A stretch of DNA of 64,000 bases from Armigeres subalbatus (GCF_024139115.2 NC_085140.1:419504283-419568282), one strand, 5' to 3'. Positions 34,564 to 46,150 are shown, counted from the stretch's first letter. Numbers and translations: made by a program. Notes: generated by a model not told the origin, from the sequence alone.

Positions 34564-36117
34564 TTTTGTAAAGCAATTTTAATTAATAAAACTATAGCTT
34601 TGGCTGACGAATAGAGATTCCATCCCGGACATCCGGACAAAAATCGGATTCAGGAAAATTCGGATTTCCGATTCCAGGATATTATTTTGAAATCGAAAAT
34701 CCAGGATACCGGACAAAAATACTTTTCATTTCCGGTTCAAACAGTGTAATTTTTCTTCACAAAGTTATTTGTTTTGAACAGAAACACAACTTAGGCGATA
34801 AACTCATATCATATTTTATACCTCCCATCAGACATTTTTTCCAAGTTCGTTTATTTGGTAGGCTCAGACATTGTATTATTAGAGACCAAGGTTCTTTGTG
34901 ATGCTCGATATCATCTTATTATTAAATTAGTAAAGAGAGACAGACATAAAATATCGGAGATGATTATTAGAACACCTTCACCAAAATATTAGATTCCCTA
35001 TTCACTCGATGGAGGACTGCTAGTACTTTTCCAGCAGCAGAAGATAGCTCCATATATTTGGCGCCTGCTTACCCATCTCCGTCACAAGCGAGGTTGTGTA
35101 CACTAGCTGATATTCCCTTACTAATCTTCTCGCGCCGCTCAACATTGAGTCAGTCTTCCTGAACTTCCCTCCAAAACAGTTCTTGATCCAGACAGTCCTT
35201 CCAATCGACGTTCGTCAAAACTTTCCAGCATATGCACAAGTACGTGATCCGACCCGATGCTTGCCTAATTTTTTGGTGTATCCTTCGATCAAAATCAACT
35301 CTGGTCAACAGGGTGCAATCAATTTGTCCAATTCTCGCTTCTGTCAAAATTGTATAAACTTTAATCGTGTAATATAACCCATTATCATTGAAGTATCGAG
35401 TTAACGTTAAGTTATCGAACTCCGAGATAATTGAGTTGATTCATCTTTATCAAGAAGCGATTACGTTGAACAATTAACTTTATCGGCGATAACGATAAAT
35501 TAACGATTAACATCAAGATTAGGAAGCGATCTGTTCAAGATGAGGAAGAGCTGCAGCTCTTGGCAAAGTCAATTAGTAGTCTGCCATGGGTTGAAGGATA
35601 CTCTAGTATTGTGTTTTCTTTGTGATGGGGTTCCCATATGTCCAATAGGTTTTGGGCCCAGTACGATTCTACTGCACATATTCCATCTTCCGTCACTATT
35701 GAATGCAATCTCTGCAACTGTCTAAACCCAATGCATATACAAAACAAGTCAAACAGTCAAGCGACTTCAACCGCCAGCACCCTTCTTCTCAGACTCGGAG
35801 ATCATATATTCCTTCAGAAAACGTGACTATTATTTGATTCTTGAAGTCGTTTTTAGAATCGATTCAAATTGAAATTGAATTGAGTTCCAATTTGAAATCT
35901 GTATTATCTGGCCTTTCTAAAATATGAAGTTTACCCTGAACATTAAATAAAATCGTTTTACATTAAAAATATTTTTTCTAGGGAAACATCGAAAATCCGG
36001 ATCCCGAGTTTCCGGATATACGATCAAGTTCATCCGAATCCCAGGACACGAAAATGGCGAAATGGAAACTCTACGACGAACGACAAAGTACTGTCTTGCT
36101 GCTGTCACTGGAATTCA
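34564..36117 (+). repeat. Direct repeat unit A, second copy, split by an inserted element
   Basis: Left part 34564-34612, right part 36077-36117. The insert (34613-36076) has ends TAGAGATTCCATC and GATGG...GGAAACTCTA type inverted similarity and a short flanking direct repeat GACGAA. Its interior holds broken - strand frames (35150-35347, 35535-35747) that I could not assign. Confidence 0.5.
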
Positions 36118-36119
36118 AG

Positions 36120-37012
36120 AGAGCTAACACGTGTGACACGTGCGTTAAAACAGACGAATGTAGAGATCCATTTACTGGCTCAAGAATTCGAGTTGTCCAT
36201 TAAGTGTCCCGCTATTTTGTGTTTTTAGAGCGACTTTAGTCATTTTGCAGTCATTCACACTATCAAGCGAAAGCCTCCAGTATTCGGATGTTTTCAAGAA
36301 TTGAGGCGATGACATCTCCTCACTGGAATCTCAAGATTAGTAAACTGACGATTGATCGGGGTACTGAATACTGTTCAAACGAGCAACGGAAATTTTACAA
36401 GCAGAAGGGTATCCAAATCCAGCTGACGATAGCTTACTGGCGTGGCGCAGAGATTTAACCAGACACTAGTGGAGAAAATAAGATGCATGTTAATCGACTC
36501 ATGAATGCCAAAAAATATGTGGTGCGAAGCTGCATTCACCGCGACGTACTGCTGAATCGAAGTCCTACCATGGGATCCAAGGAAAGGTACCTCCTGCAGA
36601 ATGCTGGACTAGAATCAAACCGAATTTAGAAAAGCTGCGTATTTTGGATGTAAAGCGTTCGCCCGGATTCCAAACTAATAAAGAAGGAAGCTGGATACCA
36701 AAAACCGAGGAAGCGTTATGATTGGACTGATCTAATGGTTATCGCCTATGGGGTAGATCAGCTAGAAGAGTATTCACCGCCAGAGGTGTACGTTTTGATG
36801 AATCATGCAAGCGAAATAAATCCTGCAGTACTCCTGGTAATTCCAATTCTTGCAAGAGAAGGAAACCAAGGTTAGAGTGCACAACAATGTAGAAACTGAT
36901 TGAGCGTCATCCTGTTGAATATATTGATGAAATATTGAGCAAGTTTCGATGGGACCACTGCATCCGATGATGAACAACATGAAATTACAACTCCAAACTA
37001 TTCGACAACTGG
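36120..37012 (+). mobile_element. Ty1/copia integrase remnant (5' part of a split element)
   Basis: Reads, with frame changes, SRYFVF (about 36208), LTIDRGTEYCSNEQRKFYKQ (36348-36410), KGIQIQLTIAY, RDVLLNRSPTMGSKER (36541-36590) and a continuation to about 36900. These are the integrase core and its C-terminal region of copia elements. The element continues at 40117 after the inserted LINE. Confidence 0.75.
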
Positions 37013-37022
37013 ACATGAGACA
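37013..37022 (+). repeat. LINE target-site duplication, left
   Basis: ACATGAGACA, repeated at 40107-40116 on the other side of the LINE. Confidence 0.9.
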
Positions 37023-40000
37023 GGCCCTGCAGATCGGAATATGTCAAGGGCTTGACGATCCCTCCCAGGCCATCTGCGAGGTTGTGGGCTTGCCTGGGAT
37101 TGTGGGGTTTGACAGTGGGCACTGTTAAATTCCTATAAAAGCTGCATGTATCCGCAAGTAGGCCCCACAAACGACCGTGTGCCGCTCAAAGCCATAAGCC
37201 CAAGTCCTGGTATTAGGTAGGACGCTAACAGCCCTGACGACGGCCCTCCGACGAGACAGGAGGTTTCGCAGGCCCAATAAGCCTGAAAACCAATCATTAC
37301 GAACAATATAAGAGATAATCGACTCGATATAATCGGCAAAGATCTAGGCGACGAATAAAGGATCACGATTGAAGCTTGGAACATGGAACTGCAGTCGCTA
37401 GGTTTCGCAGGTTGCGACAGGATGATCTACAATGAATTACATCCCCGCTTCGACGTCGTGGCGCTCAGGAGATTTGCTGGACAGAACAGAAAGTGTGGAA
37501 AGCGGTCATCGAGCGGCTCCTTCTATCAAGCTGTGGCACCACCAACGAGCAAACCGGCTTCGTGCGTGAAGATGCGCCAACGCGTGATTGGGTGGCAGCC
37601 AATCAACGCAAGGATGTGCAACTGAGGATTAAAGGCGTTTTTCAACTATAGCGTCATCAACGTGCACTGCCCACACGAAGGGAGACCACGACGAGAAAGA
37701 ATAGTTCTACGCACAGCTAGACAAAGCATACGGTGTGCCCACTGCGGAACGTCAAAATCGTCATCAGTTTCATGAACGCACGAGGAGGAAGGAAATGTGA
37801 TCGGTCATCGGACCGGATAGTCCGCACACCGTATCGAATGACAACGGCCAACGATGCATAAACTCGCAGCCTCCCGCGGAATGGTAGTCTGAACCTTCTT
37901 TCCCGTAAAAAATCAACAAGGCCACATGAAATCACCTCCAAGAAACGGAAAACCAAATCGACGTTTTAATCGGAAAATTCTTCTCGACATCACGAACCCG
38001 CACTTACCGCAGTGCGAATATTGAATCCAACCACTACCTTGTTGTAGTATGCCTGCGCTCTGGATTGTACAACACGCGTCGGAGTCGGACGCCGCGGCTA
38101 AACATTGGGCGCTACAAGACTGAGACTAGCCGAAGAATACGCGCAACGCTGCAAGTGGCACTCCCAACGGAAGAGCAGCTAGGCGCAGCGTCTCGAAGAT
38201 GCTGGAGAGATATTCGATCCACCATTGGTAACCACCAACTCTGCTGCAGCACGGTGCCCCGGATCAGAGAAACGCTGGTATGACAGCGAATGTGAGCAGT
38301 TAGTAGAAGAGAAGAATGCAGCATGGGCGAGATTGCAGACAAAACTCGATTTTCCGGAGAAAAAGCGTCAGCAGGAAGATCGAGACCGTGAAGACGACGA
38401 ATTGCCGCGCTAATAACGAAAGTTCTGAGAAGTTGAACCGTTCACGTAAGGGCCACGTGCCGCCTGATATGTAAGGACATAAACGGAACTTTCTTACAAA
38501 CGAGCGTGAGGTGATCCAAAGGTGGCGGCAGCTACGAAGAACACCTGAATGGCGATGTGGCAGACGAAGATGGCGGTATGGTGATGGACCTGGGGGCGCG
38601 CAAGACATAATTCTACCGGCTCCGGATCTCCAGGAAATCCAGGAGGAGATTGACCGCTGAAGTACAACAAAGCCCCTGGGGTTCACCAACTATCAGGAGA
38701 GCTATTTAAACACGGTGGTGAGGCACTGGCTGAGCGCTGCACTGGGTCTTACCAAGATTTGGGAGGAGGAGTTTTGCCGCAGGAGTGGATGGAAGGTGTC
38801 GTGTTCCCATCTACAAAAGGGCGATAAGCTGGATTGTAGCAACTACCGCGCAATCACATTGCTGAACGCCGCCTACAAGGTACTCTCTCATTTTATGCCG
38901 TCGACTAACACCAATTGCAATGGAGTTGTGGGGCTGTATCAGGCGGGTTTTATGAGCGAACGCTCCACCACGACCAGGTGTTCGCCATTCGCCAAATACT
39001 GCAGAAATGCCGCGAATACAACGTGCCCACATCATCTATTCATCGACTAAAGCCGCATATGATACAATCGATCGGACCAGCTATGGCAGCTAATGCACGA
39101 ACACGGATTTCCGGATAAACTGCACGATTGATCAAAGCGACGATGGATCTGATGTGCGTAGTTCGAGTTTCAGGGCTTCTCGAGTCCCTTCGAAACCCGC
39201 AGAGGTTACGGCAAGGTGATGGTCTTTCGTGTCTGCTATTCAACATCGCTTTGGAAGGGTAATACGACGAGCAGGGATTAACACGAGTTGTACAATTTTC
39301 AATAAGTCCGTCCAGCTATTTGGCTTCACGACATAGATATTATGGCACTGACTTTGAGAAGATGGAGAACCTACAATCAGACTGGAAGAGGAAGCCAAGC
39401 GGATCGGACTAGTCAACAACACGTCGAAGACGAAGTACATGATAGGAAGAGATTCAAGAGACAATGTGAGCCACCCACCGCGAGTTTGCATCGGTGGTGA
39501 CGAAATCGATGATGAAGAATTTGGTACTTGGCTCACTGGTGACTGCCAGTAATGAAGAGAAATTCGGAGACGCATGTGGCTGGAAATCGTACATCTGGAC
39601 TCCGCAAGACGCTCCGATCGAATAGAGTTCGCCGCCGTACCAAACTGACAATCTACAAAACGCTCATTAGACCGGTAGTCCTCTACGGACACGAGACCTG
39701 GACGATGCCTCGGGAGGACAACGCGCACTAGGAGTTTTCGAAAGGAAAGTGCAGCGTACCATCTGTGGGGTGCAGATGGTGGACGGTACGTGGAGGCGAA
39801 TGAACCACGGTTGCATCAGCTGTTGGGAGAACCATCCATCGTTCACACCGCGAAAATCGGAGGACTGCGGTGGGCCGGCACGTAGCCAGAATGTCGGACA
39901 ACCGGTGAAAATGGTTCTCGACAACGATCCGAGGGCAGAAGAGGCGGGTGCGCAGCGGCAAGTGGATCGATCAGATAGAAGATGACTTGCGGACCCTCCG

Positions 40001-40106
40001 TAGACTGCGTGGTTGGCGACGTGTAGCCATGGACCGAGCCGAATGGAGAAGACTCTTATATACCGCACAGGCCACTTCGGCCTAGTCTGAATAAATTAAT
40101 AAATAA
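37023..40106 (+). mobile_element. Complete but inactive RTE-like LINE, 3.08 kb
   Basis: Bounded by the 10-bp duplication ACATGAGACA. Order of coding remains: AP-endonuclease-like (INVHCPHEGRPRR, about 37650-37690; NHLQETENQIDV, about 37930-37965), a linker (LYNTRRSRTPRLNIGRYKTE, 38065-38120), reverse transcriptase (LQKGDKLDCSNYRAITLLNA, 38811-38870; FADDI-type motif region about 39320) and a C-terminal domain ending WRRVAMDRAEWRRLLYTA (about 40013-40065). The 3' end is a short AAATTAATAAATAAA tail. Length, single-ORF layout and tail fit the RTE clade. Many frameshifts, so not autonomous. Confidence 0.8.
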
Positions 40107-41000
40107 ACATGAGACACTTTCTTCGCAATTAAGGCGTGTAGACTACATAGAGTCTACCACGACGCACAGCGAACAGGAGCGCAGTTTTCCAGGTAAGTTC
40201 CTGGATTTTCACTGGTTTTAGAGCATCCCCTGCTGTCCAAATTCCCAATACGGACGATTTTAACTGTTGGTGTCCAGAGAGCTTATTGTTTTCACCAAAT
40301 GGATGTAAAAACAGCTTTCTTGCATAACAACAACATACTTATGGAATTGGGATTCAAACGATCATGGCATGATTACTGTCTCTATGTGAATCTTAGTAGA
40401 AGAGAAGATGAAATAGTATACCTTTCACTTTATGTCGATGATCTTCTGATAGCATTAGCTAAGTTAAGTAAAGGCTGTGGAGAGGTGAAACACTTCCTTG
40501 GAGTGAAGATCTAGTACAACAACCATGAGGAAAAAATGATGATGGAAAAAAAAGATTGGAATGATTGAATGTAATTCATCAAAAAGTCCTATCGGAAAAG
40601 CCCTTAAATTGACCAAAACTCCAAGAACCATATCTTGAATTATTAGGATGTATTTTATGATGTGGACAGGACCCGACATTTGTTTCTCAGTAGGGTACCT
40701 TGGTAGATTCCAACATCGACCTGGCCGGAAGCATTGGATCCAGAAACACAGCATATGGCATTGGAATTCAAGCCGCATGATCACGCAAAGTCTCTTCATA
40801 GATTTGCTGCCGCATACTGGGCTAGTGACCAAGAAGACCCTTGGCAACGGGAGTTGATTTATATGTGGATTCCGGGAGGCTTGTCCTTAATTATTGTTCG
40901 ACCTACGGCTAATTCAATAGGTTACGGGCCATTTTTAATAGAAGCTTCCCTAGTAGCACACATGTTCCAGGTCGGTTGCCGTAACTGATATTCGACCGAA
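40107..41000 (+). mobile_element. Ty1/copia reverse transcriptase remnant (3' part of the split element)
   Basis: It resumes after the LINE. MDVKTAFLH (40299-40325) and LSLYVDDLLIA (40422-40453) are copia RT motifs, and KHFLGVKI follows. TGPDICFSVGYLGRFQ (40669-40715) marks the C-terminal end toward RNase H. Frames are broken. Integrase before RT is the normal copia order, so 36120-37012 and this piece are one element. Confidence 0.8.
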
Positions 41001-41369
41001 TTTGGTCATAATCAAGTTGATGTAACCAGATTCGATAGAAATGTGCTATTTGTGTTGCCAAATGGATGGAAGATGAAAGGAAGGAGCTGCAAGAGCTCGT
41101 CCCACGATTGCTCCACTTGTCGACGATAGCCAACATCTTCTTATCCGAAATTGCAAAATCGCAATTTGCGAAATCGCAAAAGTTACGACTGCCGTTCCCG
41201 AAAAAAGCAGCAAAAAAAATCATCGAAGATACTGGATTTTGTTCGGAACAATGAAAACGACGTCGTCTGATGGTTCAAACTCAGTGATGAGGAATGTCGT
41301 TTCGATGTCATGGAACTAATTTGCTAATAAGTTTTGTCACAAGACAGTTTGTTGTGTTTTTTTTATAAA

Positions 41370-41568
41370 TAGGGACACGGCAGGTATTTTCGTCTGTTCG
41401 TCATAGTCTCGAAAACCAATAAACGAGACGCTTTTTTGTAAAACTCATACGTACCAAATCGTAAGCTCAGGAGAAACGTTCTGCTATAGTGGAGTTCTAG
41501 CAAATGTACGTTGCTTTCGTTGGTTTTAGCCTCTACGACGATGGACGGAAATACCTGCCGTGTCCCTA
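41370..41568. mobile_element. TA-flanked foldback element, 199 bp
   Basis: TAGGGACACGGCAGGTATTT at the left and AAATACCTGCCGTGTCCCTA at the right, with about 24 bp of near-perfect inverted repeat. The outer TA may be the target duplication. Non-coding. Confidence 0.8.
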
Positions 41569-41639
41569 TGTAGCTCTTAAGGGTCCTATAACTTTTTCTA
41601 ATAGGAGATTGCTCTAAATCAGAGATTGGTGGCCTGAGA

Positions 41640-42170
41640 GCCGACACGATCTATGGTTCAACAAGAAACATGGCTATGGAAACCTTCAATGGTTAGGATG
41701 CCCAACATTCGTCCACGTGAAGAAAATGAAGCGAACTAATCTTGAACCGTAGGCCATCAAGCTAACATTTTTCGGATATTCTGATTATCACAAGGCTTTT
41801 CGATTTATCGACCAAGCTACAAATGAAATAGTGATCAGTAGAGATGCGCGGTTCATAGAAAAATCAGTAGCAGATAATCATACAAATGAATCATTTCCAA
41901 CAGTCGTAGATTAATCAGTCGAATACTTATCATAACATGACAGAAGAAAATGAACGGAATCCAGTTATTGAAGACATCGATCATACTTTTGTGGAGCACG
42001 AAATATCAACGTCTTCCTATTCAAGTTTGTATTATGCTGTCTGATTAAACAGACAAGGATGAGAATGAAATTGAAAAAGTAACGCCACAAAGATCAAGCC
42101 GCAGCACAAGAGGAACATATTCGAGGACAGCCGCAATTGATGGGTTGCTTGAGAAGTATTAAGCTACATC
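41640..42170 (+). mobile_element. Second copia integrase C-terminal fragment
   Basis: Frames give KKHGYGNLQWLGCPTFVHVK (41667-41725) and LTFFGYSDYHKAFRFIDQAT (41766-41825), then NEIVISRDARFIEK. This lies C-terminal to the integrase core in copia proteins, yet it sits downstream of the RT fragment. It is therefore either a second element or a rearranged part of the first. Confidence 0.65.
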
Positions 42171-42932
42171 ATAGCTCTTTTTGATATTTTTAGTTATAGA
42201 TTGACCGACAGAAAATTAATTAGTTTCATTTTAACCACTACAGAAGACAGACGTCTCTAGCCACAAAAAAAGCCATAGCAATTTCTCAGTACAAAGAGCA
42301 ATAGCAATTTCGTTTATATTTGAGATGATTTAATGCCCACAATCGGAACTAGCCAAATGAGGGCTTAAACATGGAACGTCGTATCGTCGTTACAACAATT
42401 CAATTATCCTCATTATTCAAAACAACTATGGCTCCTACGTCATATAGGAGATCAAGAGCAGTAGATACTACATTTTTTGTACAGTAAAACATTCAAAATA
42501 AAGAAAAACATACTAAACCATGCAACACTAAGTATCATTTAGATGAACATAAGATAACATAAGAAAACAGACAAACTTTAAAGTGATAGTTTTCAAACGA
42601 AACCTAGGAGGGTTACTAACAAGAACACGTATATTTACCCTAGCAGGAAAAAGTGAAAATTAATAAATATTTCGTCCCCAAAGGATGCCAGCCAATCATT
42701 GAACCAAAAACTAAAGTAAGAAACACGAACCACCGGAGGAACATGATTAACTCTATTATAGTTATTAAAATATTAATCAATCCACAAAATGAGTAGAAAT
42801 TTAAGTTAAATAAAAGTAATTAGAGTGTACGAATGGGAAGCGATCTTGTTAAAGAGCGATTTGTTAAACACTATAATAAAGATGAGCGAAAATGGTCACA
42901 AAATAGTTTGCGATTACAACCCCGATGCCTAC

Positions 42933-42974
42933 CATTTCAACGGCGTACATCAGCTCTTTCTGTTTCTGTAGTTC
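42933..42974 (-). CDS. tou: tou exon 15
   Basis: Acceptor TCGTTTAG, donor ATG|GTAGGC. The 42 bp encode ELQKQKELMYAVEM in phase 0, part of the charged helix array. The next exon downstream is 12 kb away at 30776. Confidence 0.75.
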
Positions 42975-43497
42975 CTAAACGACAAAAAAAACGGTAAGGG
43001 AAGTATTGTGAGAATATTCGGACTGAAAAACATGAGCAATATCGGTGTAATATTGGTTGAACGTCTGGAACAGTTATGTGGTTATTTACAAAAATAAACA
43101 TTTGGTGTGGCATTGGCGCGAGGAAAGTCGAAGTTTTCTTAATCAACACTGTTTGTCTAGCACTAGATTTATCTAATCTTGGGGAAAGATTGGTTGCGAG
43201 TTAGGTACGATGGATAACGCTTTGCAAAATAATAAACAACTACCAATTGCGGAAACAAATTAGTTACAAACATAAAATTATCACACACACATGTAGGTTT
43301 AAATTTCAATTTAGAACATAAAAAGGAAACTGAACTTTGACTACAGGCTATTTACTGATTCGGTTAAATACTCTGTGACGAAGGACAAACACGGGCTAAA
43401 ATTATTGCGACTATGATAGAGAAGGGTGCGATGGATGGAGTAGCACAACTAATCTAAATTCTCTACTCTAGAGAGTAATTCGCATTACGATCTGTAC

Positions 43498-43542
43498 CTG
43501 TTCTTTTTGCAAAATTGCCTGCTGCCGTTTCAGTTCTTTCTC
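43498..43542 (-). CDS. tou: tou exon 14
   Basis: Acceptor GCAATACAG, donor CAG|GTACAG. The 45 bp encode EKELKRQQAILQKEQ in phase 0. Small exon of the coiled-coil region. Confidence 0.75.
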
Positions 43543-43731
43543 CTGTATTGCGTAAACCGAGTCGTTCGTTACAAATGCACATTTAACACAGCAGATGACG
43601 CGTATTTGTGTGAATTGTAAATTGCCGATTTATGATTTTAAATTTATGGATTTTGTTTGAAAAAAATTAGGAAAAATAGAATTTGAATGAACCAATTGCT
43701 AATTTCGATGGACTGAACTTGCAGTACTAAC

Positions 43732-43797
43732 CTGCTGTTTCCTAGCAGCTTCTTCGGCTTTTTGGCGGGCGATTTCCTCCTCCCGCTTCTTTTTAGC
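43732..43797 (-). CDS. tou: tou exon 13
   Basis: Acceptor TCTTCATAG, donor CAG|GTTAGT. The 66 bp encode AKKKREEEIARQKAEEAARK plus QQ in phase 0, a strongly basic/acidic helix. Confidence 0.8.
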
Positions 43798-43876
43798 CTA
43801 TGAAGAGAAAACACAATTCACAGTTAATCAGAATATTCCACGAATAACAATAAGAATTAATGTTAGAATACGATAC

Positions 43877-43963
43877 CTCCAAAGCTTGTTGATTTTTCAG
43901 TTCCCTTTCCCTCCGCTGCTGTTCCAACCGTTCATTTCGTTCAGCTTCCTTAGCTTGACGAGC
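43877..43963 (-). CDS. tou: tou exon 12
   Basis: Acceptor TTACTGTAG, donor GAG|GTATCG. The 87 bp encode ARQAKEAERNERLEQQRRER and ELKNQQALE in phase 0. Confidence 0.8.
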
Positions 43964-44024
43964 CTACAGTAACACAATTGTCTTAGCAATCTCATTCAAC
44001 AATTGAAGAAACCAATTCCCATAC

Positions 44025-44312
44025 CTTTTCCTTGTTTTTGCTGATTTCATCCTTGGCCATCTTCTTTGCATCCCGAAGTGCCTGCTGCTGCTTTGCGATC
44101 TCGATCCGCTGTTCAACGTTCAAAGCCGTATGCCGTGTGAACATTTTCAACTCCTCCAAGCGCCGCGCCACTTCAACGTCCGTCATTTTGATGTACTCGC
44201 CATCGGTTGCATAGGGCGGTGGAGCTGGCTGCAGAAACGTCCCAACAATAGCCTTCGCCGAGAAGCTAAAGTTGTCCCGTGACAGGTCCTTCGGTTTGAA
44301 TTGATCCAAATA
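44025..44312 (-). CDS. tou: tou exon 11: end of the MBD and start of the coiled coil
   Basis: Acceptor CACTGTTGCAG, donor AAG|GTATGG. 96 codons, phase 0. It opens YLDQFKPKDLSRDNFSFSAK, closing the MBD/TAM fold; the SRDNFSFSAK segment is characteristic of BAZ2-type proteins. After VGTFLQPAPPPYATD a helical region follows (EVARRLEELKMFTRHTALNV, EQRIEIAKQQQALRDAKKMA). Confidence 0.9.
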
Positions 44313-44379
44313 CTGCAACAGTGAATAAGTGTTAGTCAACGGCACTGTTCAGGTAAAGAATCCTCCAAAAAGAACTTAC

Positions 44380-44655
44380 CAGCTGCACCTGATTCATTCC
44401 TTTCATCTTGTTCAAACTTTGAGGTGGATAATAAAAAACGTCTCCCTTGATTTGTCCGTTCTTGGTGAGACCTCGGATGACGGTCTCCCGACGCCAGCCC
44501 TTTTCCAGCGGTACCCGCAGTTCTTTGACGTTAACTTGCTCTTCGCCCTCCGACTCGGACATTCCGCTCTCGGCCACGCTTTCCGTATCTGTGTTGGTAT
44601 TGCTGGTACTGTCCATGGATTGACTAGCTTCGATCATTGCTTGGCGAAGTTTTTC
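44380..44655 (-). CDS. tou: tou exon 10: MBD/TAM domain
   Basis: Acceptor ATTTTTAG, donor CTG|GTAAGT. 92 codons, phase 0. An acidic Ser/Thr-rich segment (SESEGEEQ) is followed by the MBD/TAM core: RVPLEKGWRRETVIRGLTK, NGQIKGDVFYYPPQSLNKMK. In the model it spans about residues 855-930 together with exon 11. In BAZ2 proteins this domain binds nucleic acid rather than reading CpG methylation strictly. This is the exon that identifies the gene family. Confidence 0.9.
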
Positions 44656-44710
44656 CTAAAAATAATTATGTTTCAACATGTTCTTGTTTGATAATAGAGG
44701 CCGAACATAC

Positions 44711-44862
44711 TATTTCTGCTTCTTGTGTGAGTAGCTGCTGAGCGGTCAACGGTTTCGAGCCTACTGCACGGCTTTGAGCCAATAGAGATGCTACCGTATT
44801 TTTCTTGGGTTTAGATACGCCTCGACCCAAATTCCGAGGCCGACCTTCCTTAAATTGAGATG
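44711..44862 (-). CDS. tou: tou exon 9
   Basis: Acceptor TTCTTTTAG, donor ATA|GTATGT. Two bases plus 50 codons: SQFKEGRPRNLGRGVSKPKK, NTVASLLAQSRAVGSKPLTA, QQLLTQEAEI. A basic, AT-hook-like GRPRN stretch is followed by a conserved-looking SLLAQSRAVG segment just upstream of the MBD. Confidence 0.85.
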
Positions 44863-45195
44863 CTAAAAGAAAAACCAACAATTTCAGCGCAAAATGTAAC
44901 AGAATACATATAAAAATATAATTTCATTACTTTTTCATAAAATAACAATTACAAGAGCTATGACGTATTAAGTATCTGCGCTGATTACGTTATCAGTATC
45001 ACCATATAAATATTTCTGCGAAAATTAACGTAATTTGGTTTGGTCTACTAAGTTCAATCAAAGTTAATTGTCTATTTCCGGGGATTAAACCACCCGACTT
45101 GGACTTTAATTTACAATGTTGTGAAAACTTATATGTGAATATAAACGTTATGTGGGAGATATTGATTTGGAAAATGTATTGGAGGTAATTACTTT

Positions 45196-45270
45196 TCCCT
45201 TCGATGGGACTCGAATCCATGACCCTACAGTACGCTAGACTGGTGCTATAACCAACTAAGCTACGAAGGA
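45196..45270 (-). repeat. tRNA-like unit, left arm
   Basis: On the - strand TCCTTCGTAGCTTAGTTGG (A box) and GGATTCGAGTCCC (B box), with acceptor-stem pairing TCCTTCG/CGAAGGG. See the right arm. Confidence 0.6.
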
Positions 45271-45368
45271 CCTCCGTCGGCCTTCGCAACCTAGCGGCTA
45301 CTGAACGAGCTCGATTTGGGAATCTCGAGCTCGTTCAGTAGCCGCTAGGTTGCGAAGGCCGACGGAGG

Positions 45369-45443
45369 TCCTTCGTAGCTTAGTTGGTTAAAGCACCAGT
45401 CTAGCGTACTGTAGGGTCATGGGTTCGAGTCCCATCGAAGGGA
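45369..45443 (+). repeat. tRNA-like unit, right arm
   Basis: 75 nt with a cloverleaf-like layout: acceptor TCCTTCG/CGAAGGG, D arm GCTT/AAGC, T arm ATGGG-TTCGAGT-CCCAT, A and B boxes intact. The anticodon stem has a mismatch and the loop CTAGCGT would read AGC. More likely the promoter head of a SINE than a working tRNA, because it is duplicated in a hairpin and followed by a SINE-like body. Confidence 0.55.
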
Positions 45444-46150
45444 AAGTGGTTACCTCCAATACATTTTCCAAATCAATATCTTCCACATAACGTACATATT
45501 CACATATGAGTTTTCATAACATTGTAAATTGGTCTACTAAGTTTACAAAATTTTGATAAAAAAAAGTAAATTCAACTGGTCAGTAGAATAGCTTTGGGAA
45601 AGGATTATTTGAACAATCATAAGTCGTTTCGCATTCTACTGAGGTGAAAGCAATCGACCATTTCAGTATGAATGAACAATTTTCAGTTCTGGTTATTGAT
45701 TTTTTGATTAGATATGAGGAGATCATTTGGCCGGGCGGATCATGAATATGTACGTTCTATAAAATGTTTTTCAAAGACTTAATCCTTTCTATAATAGTAC
45801 ATAGTCATAAATTCACATTTGTAATACGAAAACGCAAAGTGTTGCATTATTGTTTTGAAAAGGACATAGTTAGATTTAGAAAACTACAAAACCTACACTG
45901 TCCAAGAAAATTGTTTGATTTAAATTTGCCAAAGTATAAAAAATAGTTATGCTAAAGTGTATTGAAGTTAATCGGTATATGATAACAATTATCGTTTTGA
46001 AATTTTCTTTTACTTTCTTCAAAGGCTTCTACGTTAAGCAAGTATTTCCAAAATTGAAGCAATTTCAAAACAATAAACATGCTTCATTATCATAACGACA
46101 CGAGCAATGTAACTACCATGAAAATGAACAAGTACAATACTAACATCCAC

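Larger units (their letters stand above)
30790..42930 (-). other. 12-kb tou intron filled with transposable elements
   Basis: Lies between exons 15 and 16. Besides the elements listed separately, 30790-31640, 32200-32940 and 42180-42930 hold AT-rich sequence in which I see no gene. Confidence 0.5.
45041..45543. mobile_element. Head-to-head hairpin retroposon in a tou intron
   Basis: Two arms of about 205 bp (45108-45314 and 45325-45530) are almost perfect reverse complements around a 10-bp loop (45315-45324). Each arm carries a tRNA-like unit whose 5' end faces the centre. The direct repeat TGGTCTACTAAGTT lies at 45041-45054 and 45530-45543, so the segment looks like one insertion with a 14-bp target duplication, plus about 53 bp of unmatched sequence at the left. 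Some base differences exist between arms (GGATTCG versus GGGTTCG in the B box). It sits between tou exons 8 and 9. Confidence 0.85.

Noticed and set aside
35150..35747. hAT transposase in the insert at 34613-36076
   Set aside because: The frames are short and broken and I could not identify any catalytic or dimerisation motif.
45369..45443. Functional tRNA gene (anticodon AGC)
   Set aside because: Mismatch in the anticodon stem, duplicated in a palindrome within a target duplication, and followed by a SINE-like body.
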